The translations under genes and the position numbers were made by a program. From Herbaspirillum sp. LeCh32-8 (lineage in GTDB: Bacteria > Pseudomonadota > Gammaproteobacteria > Burkholderiales > Burkholderiaceae_D), in NCBI RefSeq assembly GCF_017814915.1, contig NZ_JAGIPZ010000002.1, positions 341,084-405,083 of the forward strand: 64,000 nucleotides of DNA, written 5' to 3'. Positions 46,074 through 55,345 of the stretch are shown in pieces. Positions within the stretch are counted from its first letter, which is position 1. The number at the start of each line of letters is the position of its first letter. A model generated the notes under the pieces. It was not told the DNA's origin and did no database searches. It worked only from the letters and a program-made list of their open reading frames with translations.

Positions 46074-46435
46074 TTCTTATGGTCTTTATGGAGTTGGCGC
46101 GGAAGGGGAAACCCTCGCCTGGCGGCGGGGAATTCTCGTGGCTGGCTAATCCGACCTGATGACCGTTTGGCTGGCGAAAGCGGTACGACGGGTGTTGCGA
46201 TGCTGCAGGCGGCAAATGAGGTGGATTCTCATTCGCATGGTCGGCTAGGCTAAAGGCGTGCGCTGACGAAAGGCTGTCGTTTTGCTGACAAACTGCTGAG
46301 TGTGATGAAAATGAAACATTTTCGATCCTGTTCAAGGGCTCTGGGGCAAATCCCGATTTGCAGCATTCTCGGCCCTGCAATACGATGCTCCGGTTCGCAG
46401 ATGTTTTTGCGCTGTTTTCCTGAACTGAAGTCCCT
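46074..46435. other. Divergent intergenic region fiu / response regulator
   Basis: 362 bp without a gene. Apart from the Fur-like dyad it has no strong -10/-35 pair that could be assigned with confidence. Confidence 0.5.
46213..46236. promoter_or_regulatory. Fur-box-like dyad upstream of fiu
   Basis: AATGAG (46215-46220) and CTCATT (46228-46233) form a dyad whose right half reads GGATTCTCATTC, close to the ATTCTCATT half common in proteobacterial Fur boxes. The left side is a weaker match. It could silence fiu in iron-rich cells, and perhaps the divergent regulator. Confidence 0.55.
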
Positions 46436-47098
46436 ATGAACGTTCTGCTGGTCGAAGACGACCCGGTGCTTACCGACGGCCTGTCGCGTGTCCTCAATTC
46501 CCACGGATTCACCGTGCATACCGTCAACAACGGTCTCGACGCGCTGTCGCAGCGCTTCAACGCCTCGGTGCTGGTGCTCGACATCGGCTTGCCGGGCATC
46601 GACGGCTTCGAGGTGCTGCGGCGCATGCGCGCCACCGGCAACAACACGCCGGTGCTGCTGCTGACCGCGCGCGACACCATTCCCGACCGCGTGCACGGCC
46701 TGGAGCTGGGCGCCGACGATTACCTGGTCAAGCCCTTCGCCACGCCCGAGCTGGTGGCCCGCATCAAGGCGCTGATCCGTCGCAGCGCGCCGCAGCCGGC
46801 GCAACTCTCGGTGGGCGGCCTGTCGCTGGACAACGCCACCAAGCGCGCCGACATCGACGGCCGCAAGATCGAACTCTCGCTGCGCGAATGGACGGTGCTG
46901 GAATACCTGATGCAGCACGCGTCGCGCGTGGTGTCCAAACAGCAGATCATCGACGCCGTGCTGCCCTGGGGCGAGGACTTCACCATCAATGCGGTGGAGG
47001 TCTACGTCTCGCGCATCCGCCTGAAGATCGCCGATTCGGGCGTAGCCATCCGCACCATCCGCGGCTTCGGCTACATGCTGGAGAAGAGCGAGGGCTGA
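46436..47098 (+). CDS. OmpR-family response regulator
   Basis: 220 residues. Receiver with E-D-D-P, phospho-accepting Asp in L-V-L-D-I-G-L-P-G and V-K-P-F-A; winged helix with R-I-R-L-K-I and R-G-F-G-Y-M-L. It resembles TctD/QseB regulators. It pairs with the histidine kinase 46 bp downstream. It is divergent from fiu, so a role in iron or siderophore response is likely but inferred. Confidence 0.93.
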   Translation: MNVLLVEDDPVLTDGLSRVLNSHGFTVHTVNNGLDALSQRFNASVLVLDIGLPGIDGFEVLRRMRATGNNTPVLLLTARDTIPDRVHGLELGADDYLVKPFATPELVARIKALIRRSAPQPAQLSVGGLSLDNATKRADIDGRKIELSLREWTVLEYLMQHASRVVSKQQIIDAVLPWGEDFTINAVEVYVSRIRLKIADSGVAIRTIRGFGYMLEKSEG

Positions 47099-47144
47099 GG
47101 CCCGGGCTCGTCCACGCCGCCCCGACGCATCACTGCCTGCGCGC

Positions 47145-48515
47145 ATGCCTCTTCTCCACACCAGCATCCGGCGCGACCTCCTCAAGTGGCTGATCGCGCC
47201 GCTGCTGCTGATCAACCTGGTGGCCGCAGGCATCACCTACTGGCTGGCCTGGCTGCCGGCCCAGCATGCGTTCGACCAGAACCTGATGGATTCCACCTGG
47301 GGCCTGTACGCCCAGGTGCGCCATCGCCAGGAGCGCACCACTGCCGAGCTGACCCAGCAGGCCGAGCAGATCCTGCGCAGCAACCATTCCGACACCACCT
47401 TCTTCGCGGTGCGCAACACCAGCGGCCAGATCGTGGTGGGCGACAAGGGCTTCCCGCCACTGCCCGACAGCGACGTGTTCGAACGTCCCATCAACTATGA
47501 CGCCGAGATGCGCGGCGAGCCCGTGCGCATCGCCGCGCTGCAGGTGCGCGTGAAGAACGGCGTGATCTCGGTGGCGGTGGCCGAGACGGTGCGCAAGCGC
47601 AACCGCGCGCACTACACAATCCTGCTGTCCTTCCTGGCGCTGGACGGCGTGATCACCTTCGTTTCCATCAGCGCGGTGCTGTTCGCCGTGGGGCGCGGCC
47701 TGCGTCCGCTGAAGTCCTTGCAGCGCAATCTTGAGCAGCGCGGCCACGGCAATCTGGGCGCCATCGACGGCAGCGGTTCGCCGGTGGAACTGCAGCCGCT
47801 GATCGGCGCCATGAATGAACTGATGAAACGTATCAGCTCGGGTGAGCAGGCCCAGCAGAATTTCCTGGCTGACGTCGCTCACCAGCTGCGCACGCCGCTG
47901 ACCGGGTTGAAGCTGCAGCTGGAGCTGCTGCACGACAAGCACCAGGATCAGCCCGACACGGCGCGCTCGCTGGAGATGATGAATTCCTCGGTGGAGCGCA
48001 TGATCCGCCAGAGTCGCCAGCTGCTGGCGCTGGCGCGCTCCGAGCCGGGCCTGTTCGAGCAGCGCAAGCTGGAAGACCTGTCGCTGGACAAGCTGGTGGA
48101 AGAGTCGGTGCAGCACTTCATCGAAGAGGCCGACAAGAAGCAGATCGACCTCGGCTTCGACCTGCGCCAGGGGCGCATGCGCGGTGACCGTTTCCTGCTG
48201 CGCGACCTGATCGACAACCTGATCGACAACGCGGTGCGCTATTCGCCGCCGCACAGCACCGTCACCGTGCGCTGCCAGGAAGAGGACGGCGCCACGCTGC
48301 TGGCGGTGGAGGATTCCGGCCCCGGCATCGCCCCCGAGCATCGCGAACTGATCTTCGACCGCTTCTACCGCGCCAACGACAAGGTGGCCGGCAGCGGCCT
48401 GGGCCTGGCCATCGTGCGCGAGATCGCGCACGACCACGGCGCAGTGATCAGCCTCGACTGCGGCGACGAAGGGCAGGGGACGGTATTTACCGTGCGCTTC
48501 CCGCTGGCGGCCTGA
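47145..48515 (+). CDS. Two-component sensor histidine kinase
   Basis: 456 residues. Membrane helix about 14-36, periplasmic domain of 2CSK_N type about 37-160, second helix about 162-184, HisKA with D-V-A-H-Q-L-R-T-P-L and HATPase with L-I-D-N-A-V-R-Y-S, D-S-G-P-G-I and G-S-G-L-G-L-A-I-V. It is similar in layout to the kinase at 35149-36555. It pairs with the regulator just before it. Confidence 0.93.
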   Translation: MPLLHTSIRRDLLKWLIAPLLLINLVAAGITYWLAWLPAQHAFDQNLMDSTWGLYAQVRHRQERTTAELTQQAEQILRSNHSDTTFFAVRNTSGQIVVGDKGFPPLPDSDVFERPINYDAEMRGEPVRIAALQVRVKNGVISVAVAETVRKRNRAHYTILLSFLALDGVITFVSISAVLFAVGRGLRPLKSLQRNLEQRGHGNLGAIDGSGSPVELQPLIGAMNELMKRISSGEQAQQNFLADVAHQLRTPLTGLKLQLELLHDKHQDQPDTARSLEMMNSSVERMIRQSRQLLALARSEPGLFEQRKLEDLSLDKLVEESVQHFIEEADKKQIDLGFDLRQGRMRGDRFLLRDLIDNLIDNAVRYSPPHSTVTVRCQEEDGATLLAVEDSGPGIAPEHRELIFDRFYRANDKVAGSGLGLAIVREIAHDHGAVISLDCGDEGQGTVFTVRFPLAA

Positions 48516-48638
48516 GACCGGACTTGCCGGGTTGGCCTGATTGGCCCGGCTGCTGAAAATTTCCTTTCGTCAACTTTTCGAACCTCGAGCGCAGCCCTGT
48601 GTCCAACCGGTTCCATCCCGATCGACACCGGAGGCAGC

Positions 48639-48857
48639 ATGACGGACAAGGTTTTGCAAAGCGGTACCCATATCGCCCGCTATGACGCGGTCGAGAAGCC
48701 TGACCACGCTTTTGAGGCGCAGGTCTTCGTGCGCCTGACGCGCGAACCCGAGGTCGCTGAGACCTATATCCCGGCCGGCATCTTCCCGACCGAGGAAGAA
48801 GCCCTGGCCGGCGCCCGCGAGCGCGCCCAGCGCGCCTTGAAGGAGCACGAATTTTGA
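48639..48857 (+). CDS. Small protein of unknown function, 72 aa
   Basis: 72 residues, GGAGG 6 nt before the ATG. No signal peptide or membrane helix. It has an N-terminal beta-rich half (V-F-V-R-L), then a Pro/Gly turn (I-P-A-G-I-F-P-T) and a C-terminal helix with charged residues (E-E-E-A-L-A-G-A-R-E-R-A-Q-R-A). The stop overlaps the TTG start of the next gene, which implies coupled expression. I do not recognise the family. Confidence 0.75.
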   Translation: MTDKVLQSGTHIARYDAVEKPDHAFEAQVFVRLTREPEVAETYIPAGIFPTEEEALAGARERAQRALKEHEF

Positions 48858-49360
48858 GCGCCGCAACCCCCGCCTTTGTGACCTCCTCGCTGCGCCGTCG
48901 CACCCTGGCGCTGGCAGCAGCCGGCGCCGCCCTGGCGATACTGGCCGGCTGTGCCGGCAGCGGCGCGCTGTCCAAGTCCAGCCCCTTTGAGCTGCGCGGC
49001 GCCACCACCGTGCCGACCGAGGGTTGGGTCAAGGCCGAGAGCAGCGATATTCCCGGCAACGTGGTGTACCTGTCTCCGAAGGTGATCGTGACCGGCGCCG
49101 ACGTGCAGCGCGCCACCGCGCAGAAGGACGCCGCCGGCCGCGCCATTCTGGTCGTCCAGTTTTCGCCCGCCGGCACCGCGCGGCTGACTGCCGGCACCCG
49201 TGAGCTGATCGGCCGCCAACTGGCTGCCGTGGTCGAGGGGCGCGTGACCAACATGGCCAGCGTGCAGGAGCCGATGACCGTCAACACCATGGCGTTGACC
49301 GGTTTCAAGAGCTTTGACGACGCGACCCGGGTGGCGCATCTGATCTCATCGCCCAGGTAA
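48854..49360 (+). CDS. Lipoprotein resembling the SecD P1 head domain
   Basis: 168 residues from a TTG that overlaps the previous stop (TTGA), with AAGGAG 8 nt upstream. A basic stretch, a hydrophobic helix and the lipobox L-A-G-C put the acylated Cys near residue 33. The mature part has [17 protein letters not shown] and [11 protein letters not shown], the pattern of the P1 head subdomain of SecD/SecDF. Being a free lipoprotein without membrane helices, it cannot be a full SecD. Function unknown. Confidence 0.72.
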   Translation: MSAATPAFVTSSLRRRTLALAAAGAALAILAGCAGSGALSKSSPFELRGATTVPTEGWVKAESSDIPGNVVYLSPKVIVTGADVQRATAQKDAAGRAILVVQFSPAGTARLTAGTRELIGRQLAAVVEGRVTNMASVQEPMTVNTMALTGFKSFDDATRVAHLISSPR

Positions 49361-49470
49361 GTTCAGCGGTTTTCCATCCCCAAGTCAGCGTACGGTCAGG
49401 GAGGGCGTGCCGAAGCGTGCTATGTTTCGGCATCCCCTTGCGCCGCATTGCGGCTCCCGCAAAGAACAAC

Positions 49471-50124
49471 ATGTCCGTTGCCCGCCACATCGTCCAGGTT
49501 CATCCCCGCCTGCTGATTGCCATCGCGGTCGGCCTCGTCGCCGGCCTGATCATTCCCACCGGCTCCTTCGTCACGCATTGCCTGATCGGCTGGAACGCCG
49601 GCGTGTGGACGTATCTGCTCACCATCTGGCTGATGATGGTTCGCGCCGACGCCGACGACGCCAAGCGCCTGGCCGAGACCGAGGACGAAAGCGCCCAGCT
49701 GGTGCTGTGCATGGTCTGCGTGGCGGCCATCGCCAGCCTGGTGGCGATCCTGCTGGAGCTTGCCGGCAGTCACGGCGATGCCGGCAAGCTGGCGCGCTAC
49801 GCCTTCACCGGCGCCACCGTGCTCGGTTCCTGGCTGCTGATCGGTACCATCTTCACCTTGCACTATGCGCGCCTGTTCTACGCCGAGGACGACGATCAGC
49901 AAGCCCTGCCGCTGCGCTTCGCCGACGGCCGCGCCACACCCGACTACTGGGATTTCCTGTACTTCTCCTTCACCATCAGCGTGGCGGTGCAAACTTCGGA
50001 CGTGGGCGTGGCCACCCGCGCGCTGAGAAAGGCCGTGCTGGCGCATTCGCTGATCTGCTTCCTCTTCAATGCCGCCATCATCGGCTTGTCCATCAACATC
50101 GCCGCCGGCCTGGCGGGAGGCTGA
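49471..50124 (+). CDS. DUF1345 family membrane protein
   Basis: 217 residues from the ATG at 49471. Five or six membrane helices; the typical motif [18 protein letters not shown] is present near residue 165 and [11 protein letters not shown] near the end. The motif with a Thr/Ser-rich selectivity-like segment recalls ion-channel pore regions, but the family's role is unknown. Confidence 0.85.
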   Translation: MSVARHIVQVHPRLLIAIAVGLVAGLIIPTGSFVTHCLIGWNAGVWTYLLTIWLMMVRADADDAKRLAETEDESAQLVLCMVCVAAIASLVAILLELAGSHGDAGKLARYAFTGATVLGSWLLIGTIFTLHYARLFYAEDDDQQALPLRFADGRATPDYWDFLYFSFTISVAVQTSDVGVATRALRKAVLAHSLICFLFNAAIIGLSINIAAGLAGG

Positions 50125-50285
50125 ACGCGCGCAAGCGACATGGTCACCATGGACTGTAGTGCGGGTTGAACCGAGCTGTCGCTTTCCGGTCACAGCCGAG
50201 GTCGGCCGCGCGATAAAAATGCGTCGCAGCCGGCGCAACAAGGATTAGGCAGCACGCAGCGGCTCCGGCGGCGGAGTTGACAAAG

Positions 50286-50291
50286 TATAAT
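50286..50291 (+). promoter_or_regulatory. Possible -10 box for the sensory cluster
   Basis: A perfect TATAAT lies 90 bp before the hybrid-kinase start, without a matching -35 box. A nested inverted repeat TTGACA (50277-50282) ... TTGC-N6-GCAA ... TGTCAA (50315-50320) surrounds it and could be a regulator site or a leader hairpin. Confidence 0.35.
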
Positions 50292-50380
50292 CAGTGATTT
50301 TTGCTGCGTAGCAATGTCAAGGGGAGGGGGACTCGCACCCCCACAGCTCACTTATTACGATTCCAAGAATGGAGCGCGCC

Positions 50381-53300
50381 GTGCCGGGTTTTTCCAGCCA
50401 AGCAGAAGAACACATTGCCACTTTCAAACGCCAGGGTAAGGGCGCTTTCAACGGACCGCCGCTTCCGCCGGGGCCGCTGATCGGTTTCGGCGTCGCCATC
50501 CTGGCGCTGATCCTGATCTCGCTCTTCACCTACCAGGCCTCGGTCACCCGCGCCGATGCCGCCCGCGCCGTGTCGCACACTATCGAGGTGCGCGAGCAGC
50601 TGCAGGTGCTGGTGTCCACATTGAAGGATGCCGAAACCAGCCAGCGCGGCTACCTGCTGGCCGGCACCGAGACTTATCTGGCGCCCTACAACCAGGCCAA
50701 GGCCGCATTACCGGGCGAGTTCGACAAGTTGCGCAGGCTGGTGTCGGACAGCCCGGACCAATTGCAGCGCCTGTCGCAGGTCGAAGGCATCGCCAAGGAA
50801 AAGATGGACGAGCTGGCCGAGACCATCACCCTGCGCCGTAACGGTGACGCCGCCGGCGCGCTGGCGATGGTGCAGTCCGACCGCGGCAAGATGGCGATGG
50901 ATCGCGTACGTGCGGTGGTGCGCGAGATGGAAAGCCAGGAGCGCGACCTGCTGGCCTCGCGCCAGTCCGACTGGCAGGACGCGGTGACCTTCTCCTCCGC
51001 CATCACCTGGGGTGGTTCAGGCTTGTTGCTGGTGCTGATCCTGGGCTCGGCGGTGATGACCTCGCGCGACTATCGCAGCCGCGAAAAGCAGGTCTGGATC
51101 CGTGCCGGCCAGACCGGCCTGGGCGAACGCCTGCAGGGCGAGCAGCGGCTGGACGTGCTGGGCGACAACACGCTGTCCTTCCTCGCCGGCTACCTCAATG
51201 CCCAGGTCGGCGCGATTTACCTGCGCAAGAACGGCGACGACTTCGAGCGCTTCGGCTCCTACGCGCTGGATCGCGCCAGCGGCCCGGCCACGCTGCAGAA
51301 CGGCGAGGGCCTGCTGGGCCAGGCCGTCAAGCTCAATCGCGCCATGCACGTCAAGCAGGTGCCGGAGGATTACCTGAGCGTGGCCTCCGCCGTCGGCCGG
51401 CGCAAGCCGCTGGAGCTGCTGATCGTGCCGGCCGCCTCCGACGGTGTGGTGCAGGCGGTGTTTGAGCTGGGCTTCCTGCGCCATGTGCGCCCGGAGGAAG
51501 AAGAATTGCTGGCGCGCCTGTCGGATCAGGTCGCGGTGGCCGTGCGCTCCTCCAAGGATCGCACCCGCCTCGAAGAGCTGCTGGAAGAGACCCAGCGCCA
51601 AGCCGAGGAACTGCAGGCGCAGCAGGAAGAGCTGCGCGTGAACAACGAAGAACTGGAAGAGCAGGGCCAGGCGCTGAAGGCCTCGCAGCTGCGCCTGGAG
51701 ACGCAGCAGGCCGAGCTGGAAGAAACCAACGCCCAGCTGGAAGAGCAGGCCCAGCTGTTGGAAACCCAGAAGGACGATCTCTCCAAGACCCAGGTGGTGC
51801 TGGTCGACAAGGCTACCGAGCTGGAGCGGGCCAACCAGTACAAGAGCGAGTTCCTGGCCAACATGAGCCACGAGCTGCGCACCCCGCTGAATTCGACGCT
51901 GATCCTGGCCAAGCTCCTGGCCGACAACAAGCAGGGCAACCTGACCGACGAGCAGGTGCGCTTCGCCCAGACCATCTCCTCGGCCGGCAACGACCTGCTG
52001 GCGCTGATCAACGACATCCTCGACCTGTCCAAGATGGAGGCCGGCAAGCTGGACATCGTGGCCGAGTCCTTCGCCATCGCCAAGCTGGCCGAGGAGCTCA
52101 ACGCGGTGTTCTCCGTCACCGCGCAGCAGAAGGGCCTGGGCTTCAAGGTGCAGCTGGAGCCGGGCCTGCCGGTGCGCATGGAAACCGATATGCAGCGCCT
52201 GGGCCAGATCCTGAAGAACCTGCTGTCCAACGCCATCAAGTTCACCGAAAAGGGCGAGGTGACGCTGTCGGTGCACACCGCCGCCGACGGTCGCGTGGCG
52301 TTCTCGGTGCGCGACACCGGCATCGGCATCGGCGAGGACCAACATCAGTTCATCTTCGAAGCGTTCCGCCAGGCCGACGGCAGCACCCATCGCAAATACG
52401 GCGGCACCGGCCTGGGCCTGTCGATCTCGCGCGACCTGGCGCGTCTCTTGGGCGGCGACATCCGCGTGCAGAGCCGTCCGGGCGAGGGCAGCATCTTCAC
52501 GCTGACGCTGCCGCAGATTTATGCGGCCGAGCGCGTCGTGGCGCGCCCCGAGCTGGCGCCGCTGCCGGCATCGGTGTCGGCGCTGCAGGCGGCACAGGCC
52601 GCCACTGCGCCCGATGTGCGCGTGGCGCCGTCCCAGTCGGGGGCGCAGCGCCTGCAGGACATCGCCATTGACGACGACCGCAATCGCCTCGACGTTTCCT
52701 CGCGCCTGATCCTGGTGATCGAGGACGACAGCTCGTTCGCGCTGATCCTGCGCGACCTCGCGCACGAGATGGGCTTCCAGTGCGTGATCACCCATTCCGC
52801 TAACGAAGGCGTGGCCGCGGCCGAGATGTATCGCCCCAGCGCCATCCTGCTGGACATGAACCTGCCGGACTTCTCGGGCCTGGGTGTGCTGGACCAGATC
52901 AAGCGCAATCCCAAGACCCGCCACATCCCGGTGCACGTGGTGTCGGTGGCCGACTACTCGCACGAGGCGCTGGAGCGCGGCGCCATCGGCTACGCCCTGA
53001 AGCCGGTGCAGCGTGAAGAACTGATGGGCGCGATCCGCAAGCTGGAAGCCAAGTTCCTGCAGGACCTGCGCCACGTGCTGGTGGTTGAGGACGATGTTCG
53101 CCAGCTCGACAGCATCCGCCAGCTGCTGGGCGGCCAGAACATCAACATCGTCGGCGTGCACACCGCCGGCGACGCGCTCAAGCAATTGCAGCAGACCACC
53201 TTCGACTGCATGGTGATGGACCTGAACCTGCCCGACCTGTCCGGCTACCAGTTGCTGGAGAAGATGGCCGAGCAGGAGCACGTGGCCTTCCCGCCGGTGA

Positions 53301-53887
53301 TCGTCTATACCGGCCGCTCGCTGTCGGCGGAGGAGGAGCAGAACCTGCGCCGCTTCTCGCGCTCCATCATCATCAAGGACGCGCGTTCGCCCGAGCGCCT
53401 GCTGGACGAGGTGACGCTGTTCCTGCACCAGGTGGAAACTACGCTGCCGCCGGAGAGCCAGCGCCTGCTGAAGGTCGCGCGCGACCGCGAGACGGTGTTC
53501 GAAGGACGCCGCATCCTGGTGGTGGAAGACGACGTGCGCAACATCTTCGCGCTGTCCTCGGTGCTGGAGCCCAAGGGCATGAAGCTGGAGATCGCCCGCA
53601 ACGGCCGCGAGGCGCTCGAAGCGCTGGCGCGCAGTCAGGAGGCGGGCAAGCCGGCCATCGACCTGGTGCTGATGGACATCATGATGCCCGAGATGGACGG
53701 CATGACCGCCATGCGCGAGATCCGCAAGAAGCCTGAATGGAAGCGCCTGCCCATCATCGCCCTGACCGCCAAGGCGATGAAGGACGACCAGGAGAAATGC
53801 CTGGCCGCCGGCGCCAATGACTACATCGCCAAGCCGCTGGACGTCGAGAAGCTGCTCTCGCTGGTGCGGGTGTGGATGCCCAAATAA
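50381..53887 (+). CDS. Hybrid sensor histidine kinase, CHASE3-GAF-HisKA-HATPase-3xREC
   Basis: 1168 residues from the GTG at 50381, chosen because GGAG lies 6 nt upstream; an in-frame ATG four codons earlier has no ribosome site. Layout: membrane helix about 30-52; CHASE3 periplasmic four-helix domain about 60-200 ([10 protein letters not shown]); second helix about 207-227; GAF about 255-385; a heptad-rich Glu/Gln coiled coil about 390-480; HisKA with His497 in [10 protein letters not shown]; HATPase with L-S-N-A-I-K-F-T and G-T-G-L-G-L-S; then three receiver domains (about 775-890, 900-1020, 1045-1168), each with a candidate phospho-Asp (L-L-D-M-N, V-M-D-L-N, L-M-D-I-M). It is the first gene of a four-gene signalling operon. 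Confidence 0.93.
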   Translation: MPGFSSQAEEHIATFKRQGKGAFNGPPLPPGPLIGFGVAILALILISLFTYQASVTRADAARAVSHTIEVREQLQVLVSTLKDAETSQRGYLLAGTETYLAPYNQAKAALPGEFDKLRRLVSDSPDQLQRLSQVEGIAKEKMDELAETITLRRNGDAAGALAMVQSDRGKMAMDRVRAVVREMESQERDLLASRQSDWQDAVTFSSAITWGGSGLLLVLILGSAVMTSRDYRSREKQVWIRAGQTGLGERLQGEQRLDVLGDNTLSFLAGYLNAQVGAIYLRKNGDDFERFGSYALDRASGPATLQNGEGLLGQAVKLNRAMHVKQVPEDYLSVASAVGRRKPLELLIVPAASDGVVQAVFELGFLRHVRPEEEELLARLSDQVAVAVRSSKDRTRLEELLEETQRQAEELQAQQEELRVNNEELEEQGQALKASQLRLETQQAELEETNAQLEEQAQLLETQKDDLSKTQVVLVDKATELERANQYKSEFLANMSHELRTPLNSTLILAKLLADNKQGNLTDEQVRFAQTISSAGNDLLALINDILDLSKMEAGKLDIVAESFAIAKLAEELNAVFSVTAQQKGLGFKVQLEPGLPVRMETDMQRLGQILKNLLSNAIKFTEKGEVTLSVHTAADGRVAFSVRDTGIGIGEDQHQFIFEAFRQADGSTHRKYGGTGLGLSISRDLARLLGGDIRVQSRPGEGSIFTLTLPQIYAAERVVARPELAPLPASVSALQAAQAATAPDVRVAPSQSGAQRLQDIAIDDDRNRLDVSSRLILVIEDDSSFALILRDLAHEMGFQCVITHSANEGVAAAEMYRPSAILLDMNLPDFSGLGVLDQIKRNPKTRHIPVHVVSVADYSHEALERGAIGYALKPVQREELMGAIRKLEAKFLQDLRHVLVVEDDVRQLDSIRQLLGGQNINIVGVHTAGDALKQLQQTTFDCMVMDLNLPDLSGYQLLEKMAEQEHVAFPPVIVYTGRSLSAEEEQNLRRFSRSIIIKDARSPERLLDEVTLFLHQVETTLPPESQRLLKVARDRETVFEGRRILVVEDDVRNIFALSSVLEPKGMKLEIARNGREALEALARSQEAGKPAIDLVLMDIMMPEMDGMTAMREIRKKPEWKRLPIIALTAKAMKDDQEKCLAAGANDYIAKPLDVEKLLSLVRVWMPK

Positions 53888-53899
53888 GCCGCGTTTGCC

Positions 53900-54727
53900 A
53901 TGACCACCAAACACTTCGACATCGAGATGCAGCTGCTGCTTGATGCGATCTACCTCAAGTATCACTGCGACTTCCGCGGCTACGCCGGCGCGTCGCTGAA
54001 GCGCCGCCTGGCCACCGCCATGGGGCGCTTCGGCTGCGCCACGCTGTCGCAGCTGCAGGACAAGGTGCTGCACGATCCGACCGTGTTCCCGGCGTTGATG
54101 GATTACCTGACGGTGCAGGTCAGCGAGATGTTCCGCGACCCGACCTATTTCCGCTCGCTGCGCGAGAAGGTGGTGCCGCTGCTGCGCACCTATCCGTCGC
54201 TGAAGATCTGGGTGGCCGGCTGCAGCGGCGGCGAGGAGGTCTACTCGCTGGCCATCCTGCTGCGTGAGGAGGGCCTCTTGGAACGCAGCCTGATCTACGC
54301 CACCGACATCAACCAGGCGGCGCTGAAGAAGGCCGAGGCCGGCGTCTACGAGCTGGATCGAATCGCCGGCTTTACCAGTAACCACCAGAAGTCCGGGGCC
54401 ACCACGTCGCTTTCCGATTACTATACGGCTGCATACGGTGCGGCCGTGTTCGACAAATCGCTGCGCAAGCACATCGTGTTCTCCGACCACAGCCTGGCCA
54501 CCGACAGCGTGTTCGCGGAGATGCACCTGGTGTCCTGCCGCAACGTGCTGATCTATTTCAATCGCCAGCTGCAGGAACGGGCGCTGGGATTGTTCCGCGA
54601 TTCTCTGTGCCGCAAGGGTTTCCTGGGTTTGGGTTCGAAGGAGTCGCTGCGCTTTTCCGAGCATGCCGGCGCCTTCGATGAACTGGTGCGGGAAGACCGC
54701 ATCTTCCAGAAGAAGGGCGACCTGTGA
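53900..54727 (+). CDS. CheR-type protein-glutamate methyltransferase
   Basis: 275 residues. Helical N-domain (about 10-75) and SAM-binding C-domain with V-A-G-C-S-G-G-E-E-V-Y-S-L-A (motif I), A-T-D-I-N and the N-V-L-I-Y-F-N motif near the end. No TPR tail. Methylates glutamates on receptors in classical chemotaxis; no receptor or CheA/CheW gene is near, so it probably modifies another target, perhaps the linked hybrid kinase. The stop overlaps the next GTG start. Confidence 0.92.
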   Translation: MTTKHFDIEMQLLLDAIYLKYHCDFRGYAGASLKRRLATAMGRFGCATLSQLQDKVLHDPTVFPALMDYLTVQVSEMFRDPTYFRSLREKVVPLLRTYPSLKIWVAGCSGGEEVYSLAILLREEGLLERSLIYATDINQAALKKAEAGVYELDRIAGFTSNHQKSGATTSLSDYYTAAYGAAVFDKSLRKHIVFSDHSLATDSVFAEMHLVSCRNVLIYFNRQLQERALGLFRDSLCRKGFLGLGSKESLRFSEHAGAFDELVREDRIFQKKGDL

Positions 54728-55341
54728 GCGCGCCTGTCTTTCCGGAACTGGCCGGCCGCGCCTTTGACGCGGTGGTGATTGGCGCCTCCGCCGGCGGCGT
54801 GGAAGCGCTGTCGGAAATCCTGCCGGCATTGCAGGCAGGCGCTACGCTGGCCACCATGGTGGTGCTGCACATCCCGCGCGAGCGGCCCAGCCTGTTGGCC
54901 GAGATCTTTGCCGCCAAGTGCGTACAGCCGGTGCGCGAGGCGCAGGACAAGGAGCCGGTGCTGGCCGGCACGATCTATTTCGCCGCGCCCGATTACCATC
55001 TGCTGGTGGATGCGTCGGAGCAGGGGCCGCTGCTGGCCATGTCCAATGATGAGGCGGTGAATTTTTCGCGGCCCGCCATCGACGTGCTGTTCGAGTCGGC
55101 TGCCGACATCTACGGCGCGCGCCTCCTGGGCGTGGTGCTGACCGGCGGCAATCAGGACGGCGCTGCCGGCCTGCAGGCGATCCGCGCCGCAGGCGGCGTC
55201 ACGGTGGTGCAGGATCCGCAACAGGCCCAGGCCCCCTATATGCCTGAACAGGCATTGGCGGCCGGGAATATCGATTACGTGCTGACGCTCGGGCAGATCG
55301 CCGATCTGTTGCGTACCTTGGGCGTTCAGGGAGAAAGGTAA
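54724..55341 (+). CDS. CheB-type methylesterase lacking a receiver domain
   Basis: 205 residues from a GTG overlapping the CheR stop (GTGA). Only the esterase domain of CheB: catalytic Ser in G-A-S-A-G-G, His in V-V-L-H-I-P-R and Asp in T-G-G-N-Q-D-G-A-A-G. The usual N-terminal receiver is absent, so control must come from elsewhere, e.g. the receivers of the two kinases. It opposes the CheR gene upstream. Confidence 0.92.
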   Translation: MSAPVFPELAGRAFDAVVIGASAGGVEALSEILPALQAGATLATMVVLHIPRERPSLLAEIFAAKCVQPVREAQDKEPVLAGTIYFAAPDYHLLVDASEQGPLLAMSNDEAVNFSRPAIDVLFESAADIYGARLLGVVLTGGNQDGAAGLQAIRAAGGVTVVQDPQQAQAPYMPEQALAAGNIDYVLTLGQIADLLRTLGVQGER

Positions 55342-55345
55342 GCTG

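Noticed and set aside
50325-50343. GGGGGACTCGCACCCCC before the hybrid kinase, resembling the T-arm of a tRNA on the minus strand
   Set aside because: No matching acceptor, D- or anticodon arms can be built around it, so it is not a tRNA. A tRNA remnant or attachment site is possible but unsupported by any integrase or repeat.
51017-54829. A 1270-codon open frame on the minus strand across the hybrid kinase and cheR
   Set aside because: It is a shadow of high-GC coding sequence on the plus strand. Its composition (His/Arg/Gln/Ala-rich) is not protein-like and the plus-strand genes have clear domains.
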